64,000 nt of DNA, taken from contig NZ_BNBC01000003.1 of the NCBI RefSeq assembly GCF_014654675.1, positions 271,478 through 335,477 on the forward strand. Reading direction: 5' to 3'. The first letter of the stretch is position 1; every line of letters begins with the position of its first letter. Source of the stretch: Streptomyces spiralis. GTDB taxonomy: Bacteria > Actinomycetota > Actinomycetes > Streptomycetales > Streptomycetaceae. The notes under the pieces are model-generated. The model was not told where the DNA came from, did no database searches, and saw only the letters and a list, made by a program, of their open reading frames with translations. Shown here in pieces: positions 11,712-22,799 of this stretch. Made by a program: the position numbers and the translations under genes.

Positions 11712-12053
11712 ATGCTGCCCATGATCTTCATCACCGCCAAGTTCCGAGTCCGCCCCGAGCACGCCGACCGCTGGCCCGAGATCACCGCTGACTTCACCAG
11801 CGCCACCCGCGCCGAGCCGGGCTGCCTGTGGTTCGACTGGTCGCGCAGCATCGAGGACTCGACGGAGTACGTGCTGGTCGAGGCGTTCCGCGACGACGAG
11901 GCCGGGGCCGCGCATGTGCAGTCCGCGCACTTCAAGGCCGCGCAGCAGTCGCTGCCGCCCCATCTGGCCGAGACGCCGCGCATCGTCAACATGACCGTCG
12001 AGCAGAACGACTGGTCCCTGCTCGGGGAGATGGCGGTCCCCGGGCAGGAGTAG
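11712..12053 (+). CDS. Antibiotic biosynthesis monooxygenase (ABM) fold protein
   Basis: A 113-residue single ABM/YgiN-like ferredoxin-fold domain: FITAKFRVRPEHADRWPEI at the N-terminus, EPGCLWFDWSRS in the middle and AHVQSAHFKAA before the C-terminal strand. Family members are cofactor-free monooxygenases or degrade haem or quinones; which applies here cannot be told. ATG 11712 has GAGG seven bases upstream; an in-frame ATG at 11721 is the alternative. It is the last gene of the plus-strand island and converges on the PP2C gene 17 bp away. Confidence 0.8.
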   Translation: MLPMIFITAKFRVRPEHADRWPEITADFTSATRAEPGCLWFDWSRSIEDSTEYVLVEAFRDDEAGAAHVQSAHFKAAQQSLPPHLAETPRIVNMTVEQNDWSLLGEMAVPGQE

Positions 12054-12070
12054 CGGTCCCGCCGGGGCCG

Positions 12071-14491
12071 TCAGGTGAACGCGCCGCCCAGGGGCTGTTC
12101 GGTCCACACCGTCTTGCCGTCGCGGCTGTAGCGGGTGCCCCAGCGTTCGGCCAACTGGGCCACCAGGAAAAGGCCGCGCCCGCCCTCGTCGGTGGTGCGG
12201 GCGCGGCGCAGGTGGGGCGAGGTGTGGCTGGTGTCGCTGACCTCGCACACCAGACACCGTTCGCGGATGAGCCGCAGGGTGGCGGGGCCGCCGGCGTACC
12301 GGTAGACGTTGGTGACGAGTTCGCTGGCGATCAGCTCGGTGGTGAACGCCAGGTGCTCCAGGCCCCATTCGGCGAGCTGGGCGGAGGTCAGCTCGCGGGC
12401 CCGGGCGGCGCTTCCGGGCTCCGGTGGCAGTTGCCAGGAGGCGACGTCGTCCGGTGACAGCATGCGGGTGCGGGCGATCAGCAGGGCGATGTCGTCGCTG
12501 GGGCGCGCGGGCACGAGGGCGTCGACCACTGCTTGGCATGTCCGTTCCAGTGCGTCCGCGGGGCGGGTGAGCGCCGCGCGCAGGGTGGCCAGGCCCGCGT
12601 CGGCATCGATGTGGCGTTCGCCGATGAGTCCGTTGGTGTAGAGGCACAGCAGGCTGCCCTCGGCCAGTTCGACGTCCCGGGCCTCGAACGGCAGGCCGCC
12701 CAGGCCGAGCGGTGGACCGGCGGGCAGGTCGAGCAGGGCCGCCTGTCCGTCCGGGGTCGTCACCACCGGCGGCGGATGGCCGGCGCGGGCCGCGGAGCAA
12801 CGCCCGGAGACCGGGTCGTACACGGCGTACAGGCAGGTGGCGCCGACGACCTGCTCGCCCACGGGCCGCTCGCCCGCCGCCTCCTGTTCGGCCGCCAGCA
12901 TCAGGACCAGGTCGTCCAGGCGGGAGAGGACCTCGTCCGGTTCCAGGTCGAGGCTGGCGAGCGTGTGCACGGCGGTACGCAGCCGGCCCATGGTGGCGGC
13001 GGCGTGGATGCCGCGTCCCACCACGTCGCCGACGACGAGGGCGACCCGGGCACCGGACAGGGGGATGACGTCGAACCAGTCGCCGCCCAGGCCCGGCGCC
13101 GCGCTTGCCGGAAGGTACCGCAGGGCCACCTCGACGGCCGACTGGTCCGGGACCGTACGGGGCAGCAGGCTGCTCTGGAGGGTGAAGGCGGTCTGCTGCT
13201 GCTGGGTGAAGCGCCGGGCGTTGTCGATGGCGACGGCGGCGCGCGCGGCGAGTTCCTGGGCGAGGGTGAGGTCGTCCGCCTCGAAGGGATCGGGGCGGCG
13301 CGAACGCCACAGGGTCATCACGCCCAGCACCAGGCCACGCGCGGCCAGGGGTACGACGATCAGCGAGTGCGCGCCGAGTTCCGGAGCGTGGGTCCCCTGC
13401 CGGCCCTGGCTGGAGAACCAGTCGGGCGGGAGCACGGCCTCCAGGACGGGCCGGCCTTCGGCCAGGCATCTGGCCTCGGGAGTGTCGGGTGCGAACTCCA
13501 CCGGCTCGCCCTGGGGGTGGGGCGGACCGGGTTGCCGGGCACCGACGCCGCTGGTCCCGACGCGCACGACGGGCCCTGCCAGTGCCTGCGCCGGTTCCTC
13601 ACCGCGTGTCACCTGCTGAAGGAGGTCCACCGAGGCGTGGTCGGCGAGGTGAGGCACCATCACCTCGGCCAGTTCCCGGGCGGTCTCGGCCGCGTCGAGG
13701 GTGGTTCCGATACGGCTGCCGGCCTGGTCGAGGAGCGCGAGCCGACGCTGGGCCCGATAGCGTTCGGTGATGTCCTCGATCATCTCGGCCACGCCCAGGA
13801 TGCGGCCGGAGGGATCCTTCATGGGGAAGGACGAGACCATCGCGACCCGCTCGCGTGCCGGATCCCACTCCATGCGGACGAGCTGCTCGGAGTAGACCAT
13901 GGGCCTTCCGGTCTCGATCACCCGGCGCACCCGGTCCACGGCCCTGCGCGCGTCGTCGGGCAGGAGGAAACAGCCGGTGGGCAGCCCCCGGAACTCCGCT
14001 GCCGGGACGCCGGTGAAGCGTTCGATGGCCCGGTTGACCCGGAGCAGCCGAAGGTCGGGGCCGTGCACGACGAGGCCGATGGGGCACCGGCGGTACAACC
14101 CGTCGAGCACCGCGCGGTCCCTCTGCCACTCCAGCACGTCGACCGCGAGGGCTCCGGCCAGAAACCATTCACGGATCCCGTCGCCGCGGGTGAGCGCATG
14201 GGCCCTGAGCCCCATCTCCACGAGCCGTCCGTCGCTGTGCCGCACCCTCAGCACCCCGAACCAGCCGCCGGCTCTCCTGCATCTGGCCGCTGCCTGTCGT
14301 ACGGCCGGCAGATCGCGAGGATCGACGAGGACCTCGAGTGCCGGACGACCGATCACGGCTGTGTCCGGGTGACCGAGCAGTTCCTCGGCCCGCCGGTTCC
14401 AGCCGACCACCGCTCCGCGGTCGTCGAGCACCGCCACAGCGGCCAGGTGCTGGGCGAACGGATCGTCGTGGCTTTCGCTGAGCTCCGTCAT
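12071..14491 (-). CDS. PAS-PAS-GAF-SpoIIE phosphatase with C-terminal HATPase domain
   Basis: An 806-residue signalling protein. In order: PAS (about 10-120, VLDDRGAVVGWNRRAEELLG), second PAS/PAC (about 130-250), GAF (about 265-440), SpoIIE/PP2C phosphatase (about 465-665, with GGDWFDVIPL and VVGDVVGRGIHAA) and an anti-sigma-like HATPase (about 690-806, ELVTNVYRYAG and DEGGRGLFLVAQL). Such proteins in Streptomyces are thought to switch anti-anti-sigma/anti-sigma partners by phosphorylation and dephosphorylation. ATG 14491 has GGAG six bases upstream; GTG 14506 is an alternative. A paralogue with the same architecture is at 54379-56859. No anti-sigma antagonist is adjacent. Confidence 0.9.
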   Translation of the reverse strand: MTELSESHDDPFAQHLAAVAVLDDRGAVVGWNRRAEELLGHPDTAVIGRPALEVLVDPRDLPAVRQAAARCRRAGGWFGVLRVRHSDGRLVEMGLRAHALTRGDGIREWFLAGALAVDVLEWQRDRAVLDGLYRRCPIGLVVHGPDLRLLRVNRAIERFTGVPAAEFRGLPTGCFLLPDDARRAVDRVRRVIETGRPMVYSEQLVRMEWDPARERVAMVSSFPMKDPSGRILGVAEMIEDITERYRAQRRLALLDQAGSRIGTTLDAAETARELAEVMVPHLADHASVDLLQQVTRGEEPAQALAGPVVRVGTSGVGARQPGPPHPQGEPVEFAPDTPEARCLAEGRPVLEAVLPPDWFSSQGRQGTHAPELGAHSLIVVPLAARGLVLGVMTLWRSRRPDPFEADDLTLAQELAARAAVAIDNARRFTQQQQTAFTLQSSLLPRTVPDQSAVEVALRYLPASAAPGLGGDWFDVIPLSGARVALVVGDVVGRGIHAAATMGRLRTAVHTLASLDLEPDEVLSRLDDLVLMLAAEQEAAGERPVGEQVVGATCLYAVYDPVSGRCSAARAGHPPPVVTTPDGQAALLDLPAGPPLGLGGLPFEARDVELAEGSLLCLYTNGLIGERHIDADAGLATLRAALTRPADALERTCQAVVDALVPARPSDDIALLIARTRMLSPDDVASWQLPPEPGSAARARELTSAQLAEWGLEHLAFTTELIASELVTNVYRYAGGPATLRLIRERCLVCEVSDTSHTSPHLRRARTTDEGGRGLFLVAQLAERWGTRYSRDGKTVWTEQPLGGAFT

Positions 14492-14689
14492 CCGCTTCTC
14501 CACCACCGGACTCCACCTCGTACCAGGTCAGCGACGTTCTGCCGCGGGTCCTGACCGCGGCCGGTGACCGGTTTGACGGGGTCCCGTGTGGTGTCGCTCG
14601 GCGTACCCCCCTTGCACGCTGACCTGCTGATGCACCGTAAGCCTAGTGAACGGGGCGGGGTCGCGGCGGCCACGCCCGCCGCACGGCGC

Positions 14690-14731
14690 GGCGTGGCGTG
14701 GTGTGGCGTGGCGCCGCGTGGCAGGCGTGGC
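14690..14731. repeat. Degenerate GGCGTG tandem tract
   Basis: In the 275 bp gap between the PP2C gene and the 3' end of rox, GGCGTG/GGTGTG-like units recur at least five times with small interruptions. No gene or clear hairpin with a T-run is seen here. It may simply be low-complexity GC-rich spacer. Confidence 0.5.
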
Positions 14732-14766
14732 GGGCACGAAGGTCCGCTCGGGCTGAGGCCGCGCGC

Positions 14767-17101
<2,335 letters not shown>

Positions 17102-17184
17102 GCCCCGAGATGCCGGCCCGCAGGCACGAACCGGCACTTGGGGCCGTAGCGGGCACCGCCGTGGGGCCCGTCCCTGCCGGACGG

Positions 17185-18006
17185 TCAGGCCATTTCGACG
17201 TAGCGGTGGGCTCGGTCGAAGCGCAGGGCCGCCAGGTCCCGGCGGCGGATCACCCAGTGGGCCACGCCGGAGTCCAGTTCCGTGACGTCGTCGCCGCATC
17301 TCCAGGTGGCCAGGAGAGTCCAGTCGTCAGTGCCCACGCCGCCGTCCGTGCCGCCCTGCTCGGCGGTGTCGTCCTGATCGGGGTCGCGGGCGTAGTGGAC
17401 CGGGTCGTTCTGAGGAGAGACCGGGTGGCCGCCGATCTGGAGGGTCCAGGGAGGCCGGTGGCCGCCCACCTGGGACCAGGCGTCGGCGAGCTCTTCGGCG
17501 CGTTCGAACTGTTCGTCGTCGGGGAAGTCGCCCCATGTGTCCAGGGCGAAGCTCTCTGGCATCTGCGGGCTCAACTGGTGCCAGAGCGTGCGCAGTTCCC
17601 GCACTTGGTACGGCTTGCGCCAACCGTGTTCCAGGGGGCGTCGGGTGGTCGGTGTCCCGACGGGGATGTACATCACCGCGTCCGGCACGTGTCCCTGGAC
17701 GCCACCCACGTCGGGGGCGGCGAAGAAGAGCAGGTGCCCGTCGGCGGGGAGCGGGAGGTTGGTGGCCCCCGGGGGAAGGGCCGCGAGGTCGACGGCGGCC
17801 ACGAAGGGATCGGACGGGTCCGGCACGTCGTGCGGCAGCATCGGGTCGCCACCCACCCGGGCGGCGAGGGGCCCGTCACCGTCCTCAGCCATGTACACCG
17901 CAGGAAGGGCGACGCGTATCCACTCCTCCACCTCCTCCGACGGCAGGTCTCGGGATGCCGCCTCGGCGCGGAAGCGGTTCGGCCTGTCCAGGGTCTCGTC
18001 AGTCAC
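17185..18006 (-). CDS. DUF1963 (YwqG-like) protein
   Basis: A 273-residue soluble protein of the DUF1963 family, shown by VGGDPMLPHDVPDPS, LPADGHLLFFAAPDVG and the late HRPPWTLQIGGHPVSPQND. The last is the QLGGxP-like family motif. YwqG-type proteins are listed among predicted immunity proteins of polymorphic toxin systems, but no biochemical role is established. The start is GTG 18006 after GGGTGG. It converges with the SMI1 gene, 83 bp apart; two immunity-type families side by side is suggestive but no toxin is present. Confidence 0.75.
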   Translation of the reverse strand: MTDETLDRPNRFRAEAASRDLPSEEVEEWIRVALPAVYMAEDGDGPLAARVGGDPMLPHDVPDPSDPFVAAVDLAALPPGATNLPLPADGHLLFFAAPDVGGVQGHVPDAVMYIPVGTPTTRRPLEHGWRKPYQVRELRTLWHQLSPQMPESFALDTWGDFPDDEQFERAEELADAWSQVGGHRPPWTLQIGGHPVSPQNDPVHYARDPDQDDTAEQGGTDGGVGTDDWTLLATWRCGDDVTELDSGVAHWVIRRRDLAALRFDRAHRYVEMA

Positions 18007-18101
18007 GGGGCCACCCTAACGATCTCGTGCGCGGGCGGCAGTTGCTCATCGAGGGCGCCGTGCCGGGAAGACGGCGGAGCACACGGACGTTGGCTCCGAC
18101 C

Positions 18102-18470
18102 ATGAGGATCGGCGAGGCTTCCAGGGCCAGCGGCGTGAGCGCACGGTCGTTGCGCTACTACGAGGACGAGGGCCTGATCGTCCCTGGCCGCTGCGGCAAC
18201 GGGTACCGCGACTATTGCCGGTCCACCGTCGACCGGGTGCTCGTCATCCGCTCGCTGCTTGAGTCCGGGTTGCCGGTGCGGCTGATCAAGGAGGTTCTGC
18301 CCCACCTCACCGGCCGACCGGATGATGGCGGCACCGGTGTGGTGTGCGCGGAGTTCCTGCACGAGGTGCGGAGTTATCGCGATCGGCTCGCCGCACGCAT
18401 CGCCATGCTCAGCGCGCAGCAGCAGGCACTCGACGGCTACCTGCGACAGGCTCGTCCCGCCGGCGCATGA
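18102..18470 (+). CDS. MerR family regulator
   Basis: A 122-residue regulator. The N-terminal winged helix-turn-helix is clear (MRIGEASRASGVSARSLRYY at 1-20, then EDEGL), followed by the dimerisation helix. The short C-terminus has one cysteine (VVCAEFLHEV) and no CxC metal loop, so it is not an evident metal sensor. It resembles the group that controls small NAD(P)H oxidoreductases. It sits 47 bp before the quinone oxidoreductase, whose promoter region has an MerR-like dyad (18482-18500), so that gene is the likely target. Confidence 0.88.
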   Translation: MRIGEASRASGVSARSLRYYEDEGLIVPGRCGNGYRDYCRSTVDRVLVIRSLLESGLPVRLIKEVLPHLTGRPDDGGTGVVCAEFLHEVRSYRDRLAARIAMLSAQQQALDGYLRQARPAGA

Positions 18471-18482
18471 TCGCCGTTTGAC

Positions 18483-18510
18483 CTTGACACCGGTGTGAGG
18501 CTTCTACGGT
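18483..18510 (+). promoter_or_regulatory. Putative promoter with MerR-type dyad
   Basis: A -35-like TTGACA (18484-18489) begins inside an imperfect dyad around ACACCGGTGT (CTTGACACC / GGTGTGAGG), and TACGGT (18505-18510) is a possible -10. The spacer would be only 15 bp, shorter than the 19 bp typical of MerR targets. Transcription would start next to ATG 18518, so the message may be leaderless. Confidence 0.5.
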
Positions 18511-18517
18511 GCGGTGC

Positions 18518-19531
18518 ATGGAGATCACCGAGCAGCAGCACACCGTTGAGACGGTACGGGCACTGGTCCAGCAGTCGCAGCGCGGGCCGAAGGACCTGGC
18601 CCTCACGACCGACCGTCATCGGCCCGCCCCGGGGCCCGGCGAGTACCTGATCCGGGTCGGCGCGGCCGGGGTCAACTTCGCGGACGTCATGCAGACCCGC
18701 GGAACCTATGGGGGAGGTCCGCAGGCGCCCTACGTGGCGGGCTTCGAAGCAGCCGGCGTGATCGTGGGCGTCGGCCCGGCGGTGGAGAACCCGCTCCCGG
18801 TCGGCACCCACGTGGTCGGAACCGGCCCGGGCGCGTTCGCGCAGTACATGACGATGCGGGCCGCGGAAGTGCTTCCCGTCCCGTCCGGCTGGAGCGACGC
18901 CGAGGCCCTGGGCCTGGTGCTGAACTGGGCGACCGCCTTGGCGGCACTGAAACCGCTGGGCGAGGTCGAGGCAGGTGACACCGTGCTCGTCCACGCCGCG
19001 GCCGGAGGCGTGGGGCAGGCGGCCGTCCGCCTCGCCCGCCACTACGGCGCGCGCGTGATCGCCACGGCTTCCCGGGCCAAGCACGACACCGTCACAGCGC
19101 TCGGCGCCGACGAGGTCCTGGACAGCGCGCGCCCCGACCTGACCGAGGAGATCATCCGCCTGAGCGGCGGTGTCGACCTGGTCCTGGAATCCGTGGGACA
19201 GGCCACGTTCCCCGTCAGTCTGGCGGTCACCAAGCCGTTCGTCGGACGCGTCGTCGTGTTCGGTGCCGCTTCCGGTGAGGCCGGCCTGACCACGCACGAC
19301 CTGATCTTCGCCCACCAGGTCCAGCTCAAGGGCCTGCACATCGGTGCCCTGGCCACGGCGGTCCCTTCGATCTACCGAGAGTTGCTCGCCGAGATCGAGG
19401 CACTCATCACCCACGGCGTGTACCCGCCGGGCACCCCCCACGTTCACCCCCTGTCCGAAGGACCGGCAGTGCTTCAGCGACTCGAGGCGGGCCGGACCCG
19501 CGGCAAACACGCCCTCGACCCATGGCGGTAG
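18518..19531 (+). CDS. NADPH:quinone oxidoreductase (zeta-crystallin type MDR)
   Basis: A 337-residue zinc-free medium-chain dehydrogenase/reductase. The substrate domain includes VGAAGVNFADVMQTRGTYGG, and the NADPH-binding motif is AAAGGVGQAAVRLA (about 148-161), typical of quinone oxidoreductases. The reaction is probably NADPH-dependent reduction of quinones or enones. ATG 18518 is preferred over GTG 18509 because it lies just after the predicted promoter. The partner regulator is the MerR gene immediately upstream. A 214 bp gap follows with no recognised gene. Confidence 0.88.
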   Translation: MEITEQQHTVETVRALVQQSQRGPKDLALTTDRHRPAPGPGEYLIRVGAAGVNFADVMQTRGTYGGGPQAPYVAGFEAAGVIVGVGPAVENPLPVGTHVVGTGPGAFAQYMTMRAAEVLPVPSGWSDAEALGLVLNWATALAALKPLGEVEAGDTVLVHAAAGGVGQAAVRLARHYGARVIATASRAKHDTVTALGADEVLDSARPDLTEEIIRLSGGVDLVLESVGQATFPVSLAVTKPFVGRVVVFGAASGEAGLTTHDLIFAHQVQLKGLHIGALATAVPSIYRELLAEIEALITHGVYPPGTPHVHPLSEGPAVLQRLEAGRTRGKHALDPWR

Positions 19532-19745
19532 GAAAGACCTGCGCCGCACCGCAATACCCGCGTCGCAGCCGAGATGAGGATCTCCTGGGACGTCCCGGGG
19601 AGTTGCTTCCGGACCGGATGCACCCGTACATCGAGCATGGGACGATGGTCGCCCGAGTTCGTCCTGTTTTGAGTTCTCTCTCGAGCTTTGGCCAGTGACC
19701 GTCGCTCCCCTGAAGTCCTGCCGGGAGACGGATCCGAGGAACGAG

Positions 19746-20384
19746 ATGAATGCCGAGACCGCAGCTTATCCACCCGAAGAGACGGCTCTGCTGATCATTG
19801 ATCCGTACAACGACTTCCTGTCCGAGGGTGGGAAGCTGTGGCCGCGGGCCAAGGAGGTCGCGGAAGGCGTAGGGCTCCTCGACCACATGCGAGTCATGCT
19901 GGCCACTGCCCGCGACCAAGGTTTCCGCGTCTTCATCGTGCCCCACCACCAGACGGCGCCGGGTGACTACAGCACATGGGATCACCTGTCCCCGACCCAG
20001 CGGCATGTCGTCGAACGGCAGACCTTCGCTGCCGGCAGCTGGGGTGCTGAATGGCACCCTGACTTCGTGCCGCGAGAGGGCGAGCTGGTCATGCGGCAGC
20101 ACTGGGCGTCGAGTGGCTTCGCGAACACAGACCTCGACATGATGCTCAAGCAGCACGGGGTCAAGAAGATCGTGCTCATCGGCATGAAAGCCAACACCTG
20201 TGTGGACACCACCGCCCGCTTCGGCCAGGAACTGGGATACCACGTCACCCTCGTTCGCGACGCCATCGGATCGTTCGACTGGGACGAGATGAAGGCGACG
20301 TTCGACATCAACGCGCCGGCGTATGCCCATGCCGTCCTCACCACGGATGAGTTTCTCGGCATCGTCGGGGGAACGGCCCGGTAG
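19746..20384 (+). CDS. Cysteine hydrolase, isochorismatase-like
   Basis: A 212-residue member of the isochorismatase-like hydrolase family. The catalytic aspartate is in LLIIDPYNDF, and the nucleophilic cysteine in MKANTCVDTT, with the expected late HAVLTTDEFL end. The substrate of the individual protein (isochorismate, nicotinamide, or another carbamoyl or amide) cannot be read from the sequence. ATG 19746 has GAGG eight bases upstream. It is monocistronic by spacing and converges on the LysR gene. Confidence 0.85.
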   Translation: MNAETAAYPPEETALLIIDPYNDFLSEGGKLWPRAKEVAEGVGLLDHMRVMLATARDQGFRVFIVPHHQTAPGDYSTWDHLSPTQRHVVERQTFAAGSWGAEWHPDFVPREGELVMRQHWASSGFANTDLDMMLKQHGVKKIVLIGMKANTCVDTTARFGQELGYHVTLVRDAIGSFDWDEMKATFDINAPAYAHAVLTTDEFLGIVGGTAR

Positions 20385-20408
20385 TCGGGGAAACGGCCCG
20401 GTGATCCT

Positions 20409-21290
20409 TCACTGCCGGAGAGCCTCGGCCGCGGTGGCCGTGACCGCGTCGGCCAGTGCCGCCAGTGCCGGGGAGTCGAGCTTCCACTGTTGCCAGTGCA
20501 GGGTGACGTCCATCCATTCCCCGGGCGCCAGCAGGGTCAGACGCCCCGCTTCCAGCAGCGGAGCGGCCTGGACCTCCGGGACCATGCCCCAGCCGAGTCC
20601 GGCCGCGACCGCCTCGCAGAAGCCCTCGGAGGTGGGGACGTGGTGCCGGTCCGCGGCGGCGGAGGTGCGGCCCAGCCGGCGCACGAAACCGTCCTGGAAG
20701 TCGTCCTTGCGGTCGAAGACCACGACGGGGGCCCGGGACAGCGCCTCCGGGAGCGGCCCGGTCATCAGGCGTGCCGCGAGACCCGGCTCCGCCACCGGCA
20801 GGTACCGCATCCGGCCGAGCGGGCGGACCGTGCAGCCGGGCACCGGGTCGGCCGAGGAGGTCACCGCCGCCATCACCAGGCCTTCGCGCAGCAGGGTCGC
20901 CGTGTGGTCCTCGTCCTCCCGGTGCAGCTCGAAGCAGAGCCCGGTCACCCGGGTCAGGGCCGGCAGGAACCAGGTCGCCAGCGAGTCCGCGTTCACCGCG
21001 ACGGACACCCGCGTCGGCTGTCCGGCGCCGCTGAGTCCCAGCTCGCCCCACGCGTCCCGCTCCAGCCGTGCGAGCTGCCGGGCGAACCGCACCAGCACCG
21101 CGCCGGACTCGGTGGGCCGTACCGGCTTGGTGCGCTGCAGCAGCACGCGGCCGGTGCGCTGCTCCAGTGCCTTGATGCGCTGGCTGACCGCCGACGGCGT
21201 CACATGCAGCGCCGCGGCCGCCGCGTCGAAGGTGCCCTCGTCGACCACGGCGAGAAGAGTCCGCACCTGTTCCACAGGGAGATCCGTCAT
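20409..21290 (-). CDS. LysR family regulator of the ArgP/LysG type
   Basis: A 293-residue LysR regulator. The N-terminal helix-turn-helix reads VRTLLAVVDEGTFDAAAAAL followed by HVTPSAVSQRIKALEQ; the rest is the effector-binding domain. It is divergent from a LysE exporter with 80 bp between, the classical LysG-LysE arrangement, in which the regulator senses high basic amino acid levels and switches on export. ATG 21290 is used; GTG 21293 is directly before it. Confidence 0.9.
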   Translation of the reverse strand: MTDLPVEQVRTLLAVVDEGTFDAAAAALHVTPSAVSQRIKALEQRTGRVLLQRTKPVRPTESGAVLVRFARQLARLERDAWGELGLSGAGQPTRVSVAVNADSLATWFLPALTRVTGLCFELHREDEDHTATLLREGLVMAAVTSSADPVPGCTVRPLGRMRYLPVAEPGLAARLMTGPLPEALSRAPVVVFDRKDDFQDGFVRRLGRTSAAADRHHVPTSEGFCEAVAAGLGWGMVPEVQAAPLLEAGRLTLLAPGEWMDVTLHWQQWKLDSPALAALADAVTATAAEALRQ

Positions 21291-21297
21291 CACGGCT

Positions 21298-21333
21298 GCT
21301 AAGAGTAGCTAAGGATGCATAAGAAACTTTAGC
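21298..21333. promoter_or_regulatory. Putative LysG/ArgP operator between lysG and lysE
   Basis: GCTAAG occurs twice as a direct repeat (21298-21303 and 21308-21313), and CTTTAGC at 21327-21333 forms an imperfect inverted partner. This AT-richer stretch lies between the divergent starts, where LysR regulators bind. Confidence 0.5.
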
Positions 21334-21370
21334 TGTACTTTTCATCAGGGGCTTCCTTAGCGTCGGCACC

Positions 21371-21988
21371 ATGAACCACCACGCCCTGGCCGTCGCCGCC
21401 GCCGGATTCGGCACCGGACTCTCCCTGATCGTCGCCATCGGCGCCCAGAACGCGTTCGTCCTGCGCCAGGGGGTGCGCCGGGACGCCGTCCTCGCCGTCG
21501 TCGGCATCTGCGCGCTGTCCGACGCGGTGCTCATCGCGCTCGGCGTCGGCGGGGTCGGGGCGGCCGTCGTGGCGTGGCCGGGCGCACTCCGTGCGGTCGG
21601 GATCGTCGGCGGCGTCTTCCTGGTCTCCTACGGTGTCCTCGCCGCCCGCCGCGTCCTCCGGCCCGGCACCGGACTGCGGGCGCAGGGCGAAGCCGCCGGG
21701 TCCCGCAGACGCGCGGTCCTCACCTGCCTGGCGATGACCTGGCTCAACCCGCACGTCTACCTGGACACCGTGTTCCTCCTCGGCTCCCTCGCCGCCGACC
21801 GCGGTCCCCTGCGCTGGACCTTCGGGCTCGGCGCCGCTCTCGCGAGCCTCTGCTGGTTCGCGGCGCTCGGCTTCGGCGCCCGGCTGCTGGGCCGCCTGCT
21901 GGCCCGGCCCACCGCCTGGCGTGTTCTGGACGGCCTGGTCGCCGTCACCATGCTCGCGCTGGGCACCACCCTCGCCATCGGGGCGTGA
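21371..21988 (+). CDS. lysE: LysE/ArgO family amino acid exporter
   Basis: A 205-residue inner-membrane protein with about six hydrophobic segments. The family signature IGAQNAFVLRQG is at about 24-35, and TWLNPHVYLDT follows in the middle, both diagnostic for LysE/ArgO. It should export lysine and/or arginine when internal levels are high. The neighbouring divergent LysR regulator supports control by basic amino acids. A 190 bp gap with no recognised element follows. Confidence 0.9.
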   Translation: MNHHALAVAAAGFGTGLSLIVAIGAQNAFVLRQGVRRDAVLAVVGICALSDAVLIALGVGGVGAAVVAWPGALRAVGIVGGVFLVSYGVLAARRVLRPGTGLRAQGEAAGSRRRAVLTCLAMTWLNPHVYLDTVFLLGSLAADRGPLRWTFGLGAALASLCWFAALGFGARLLGRLLARPTAWRVLDGLVAVTMLALGTTLAIGA

Positions 21989-22178
21989 GGGCGAGGGTGG
22001 GTGGCGGCTTGCGCGTGTTCGTCAGCCGGAGGCGGGACGCAACCGGCAGGCGTGGCTGTAGCTGCGCCCGGAGTGTCCTGCGGTACGGGATGCGCGCTTC
22101 ACGGACGGTCTGCCGGACGAGGAGCAGCGTGGCGGCTGCCCCACGGCCGATGTCAGTGCCCGTTCATAAGATCACGGC

Positions 22179-22799
22179 ATGTCTGATGCCTTCACCGTCC
22201 TGTGGACCCAAGACACATGCCGTGCCCTGCGTGAGGCGGGCCGCGTCGGAGAGCGGCCGACGGTCGCCTTCAGCGGCGTCCATTCCTCCTTGCCCGCCTG
22301 GTCGGGTGCCCGCCCTGGGGACGAGGTGTACGCCCTGCACGTCAACCGGTGCGTCGTCTACGTGGTGAGCCGGATGCGCGTGACCGACCTGGGGCGCCGC
22401 GACTGCTGTGGCGCCGCGCCCGAGACGTGGCGGGACACGGCGTTTCGCGGGCACGGCGACTGGGCGATGCTCGGTGCCGGCGGCTGCGGCGCCACGGCGG
22501 TGCACGTGGACGCGACGCCCGTACGCTTCGACCAGCCGATCCCCGGCGATCTCCTGGGAAGGCTCACCTGGCGTAACCGCAGAGGCCGGACCCGCGGTCT
22601 GAAGTACGTGGTGGACGGCCGCCTCGAGCACTCGGTCGGCCTCCAGGGTTTCTACCGGCTGACACCCGAGTCGGCCGACGAGTTGGCGGAGCTCGTCGGC
22701 AGCGGCAGCCAGGCCGACGGATCGCTCGAGCCCGGGCGAACGAGGCCGCGACGTCAGCCGTTGCGCAGCCGTGCCAGCGTCGCGTCCAGGTCGGCCTGA
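22179..22799 (+). CDS. Conserved-looking hypothetical protein, unknown function
   Basis: A 206-residue soluble protein I do not recognise. It reads smoothly with streptomycete codon use: VLWTQDTCRALREAG near the start, ALHVNRCVVYVVSRMRV and DWAMLGAGGCGATAVHVDATPVRF in the middle, and LQGFYRLTPESADELAELV near the end. No membrane segment or signal is seen. The last 46 bp overlap the 3' end of the rhodanese gene on the other strand, so the Arg-rich C-terminal tail may be an extension past the ancestral stop. Confidence 0.65.
   Translation: MSDAFTVLWTQDTCRALREAGRVGERPTVAFSGVHSSLPAWSGARPGDEVYALHVNRCVVYVVSRMRVTDLGRRDCCGAAPETWRDTAFRGHGDWAMLGAGGCGATAVHVDATPVRFDQPIPGDLLGRLTWRNRRGRTRGLKYVVDGRLEHSVGLQGFYRLTPESADELAELVGSGSQADGSLEPGRTRPRRQPLRSRASVASRSA

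Noticed and set aside
19522..19698. 58-codon plus-strand frame after the quinone oxidoreductase (ends in SSLSSFGQ)
   Set aside because: Reads fairly smoothly but starts inside the previous gene, has no ribosome site and matches nothing I know; left as gap sequence.
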